Below are positions 63,728 to 64,000 of a stretch of 64,000 nt of DNA, in pieces. The stretch spans positions 1 through 64,000 of the forward strand of contig NZ_SDLV01000018.1 in assembly GCF_004916905.1 (NCBI RefSeq), written 5' to 3'. Positions within the stretch are counted from its first letter, which is position 1. Each line of letters opens with the position of its first letter. The DNA comes from Chryseobacterium candidae. Its GTDB lineage: Bacteria > Bacteroidota > Bacteroidia > Flavobacteriales > Weeksellaceae. Below the pieces are notes generated by a model. That model did no database searches. It worked only from the letters and a program-made list of their open reading frames with translations, and was not told the DNA's origin. Position numbers and translations under genes: made by a program.

Positions 63728-64000
63728 TTAAGAAAGATTCCGGAAATCTTTTATTAAGTTCAATAATAAATCAGGCCGTACTTTATCCATAGGATGCTTT
63801 GTGTCCGGAAGTACGGCAAATTTTGCGTTTGGAAGGCTTCTGTAAACTCTCATACTCTCTTCAATAGTGACCATATTATCTTTATCTCCCACCATGATTT
63901 GAACCGGAGTAGTAATCGTAGCAAAATTATTTTCCAGAGGAGGATTTTTACCTAGATCAATCATTAAATCAGCAATAGCAGGAAGAAGCTGTTTCCATTT
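63728..64000 (-). CDS. Alpha/beta hydrolase, partial (C-terminal part)
   Basis: The frame is open to the right edge of the window, so the N-terminal part is missing. The visible end contains the acid and His of an alpha/beta hydrolase triad (Asp in VGDKDNMVTIEES, His in PDTKHPMDKV). It may be a lipase, esterase or C-C hydrolase; nothing more can be read. Its stop lies one base after the upp stop. Confidence 0.8.
   Translation of the reverse strand, partial: KWKQLLPAIADLMIDLGKNPPLENNFATITTPVQIMVGDKDNMVTIEESMRVYRSLPNAKFAVLPDTKHPMDKVRPDLLLNLIKDFRNLS

Overview
The window reads as ordinary chromosomal DNA of a low-GC member of the Bacteroidota, most likely Chryseobacterium or a close relative (Weeksellaceae, Flavobacteriia). 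The evidence is: TAnnTTTG -7 promoter boxes before many genes and almost no Shine-Dalgarno sites; three secreted proteins with C-terminal type IX secretion (T9SS) sorting domains; the Bacteroidota-specific families DUF4290 and DUF4295; a flavastacin-like protease; and OmpA proteins with thrombospondin type 3 calcium repeats. Genus is an inference; no 16S rRNA gene is present.

Layout. 0-10 kb: a lipoprotein, a RecD/PIF1-type helicase, a secreted astacin-type protease, a flavin monooxygenase, ribB, a Crp/Fnr regulator, fmt and recQ. 9.9-14.3 kb: three tandem outer-membrane paralogues, one without its OmpA domain, read together with folK. 14.7-20.1 kb: sppA, a GlsB/YeaQ protein, ftsY, a secreted RidA-like protein, a PqqB-like metallo-hydrolase, then DUF4295, rpmG and rpmB. 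20.4-28.2 kb: a T9SS FG-GAP protein, lnt, vanZ, proC, murB, a lipoprotein and an aminotransferase. 28.4-35.4 kb: two related T9SS surface proteins, a pair of unrecognised secreted proteins and a DUF1801 protein. 35.8-45.9 kb: an mgtC-like gene leading a CzcCBA-type metal efflux operon, an RhtA-like exporter, a two-component system and a YiiX-type lipoprotein. 46-54 kb: a stand-alone NIL-domain protein behind a dyad-overlapped promoter, murA with DUF4290, a lipoprotein alpha-amylase, a DCC protein with a haem-binding protein, and katG. 54-61.2 kb: an AT-rich accessory stretch with two small HTH proteins at its ends, a membrane AraC regulator, a sterol desaturase-type enzyme, a membrane protein and a large fibrinogen-like surface protein, closed by tRNA-Gln. 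61.6-64 kb: der, upp and a partial alpha/beta hydrolase.

How the genes work together. Envelope building and maintenance dominates: murA, murB, lnt, sppA, ftsY, OmpA proteins and T9SS cargo. The metal efflux operon and the nearby two-component system may form one response, but this is inference from proximity. Several short intergenic repeat families (palindromic, tandem and GAAGCTGGAAG-like) occupy the gaps. Strong bidirectional hairpin terminators separate most convergent genes.

The observations most worth following are: MurA with Asp in place of the fosfomycin-target Cys; RibB with a GTP cyclohydrolase II domain lacking its zinc cysteines; the mosaic Omp triplet; the two T9SS genes sharing a near-identical 3' end and terminator; at least three apparently leaderless genes; the structured leader of the metal efflux operon; the operator-like dyad around the -33 element of the NIL gene; and the 54-61 kb accessory cluster. 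No CRISPR array, insertion sequence, phage or recognised defence system was found.
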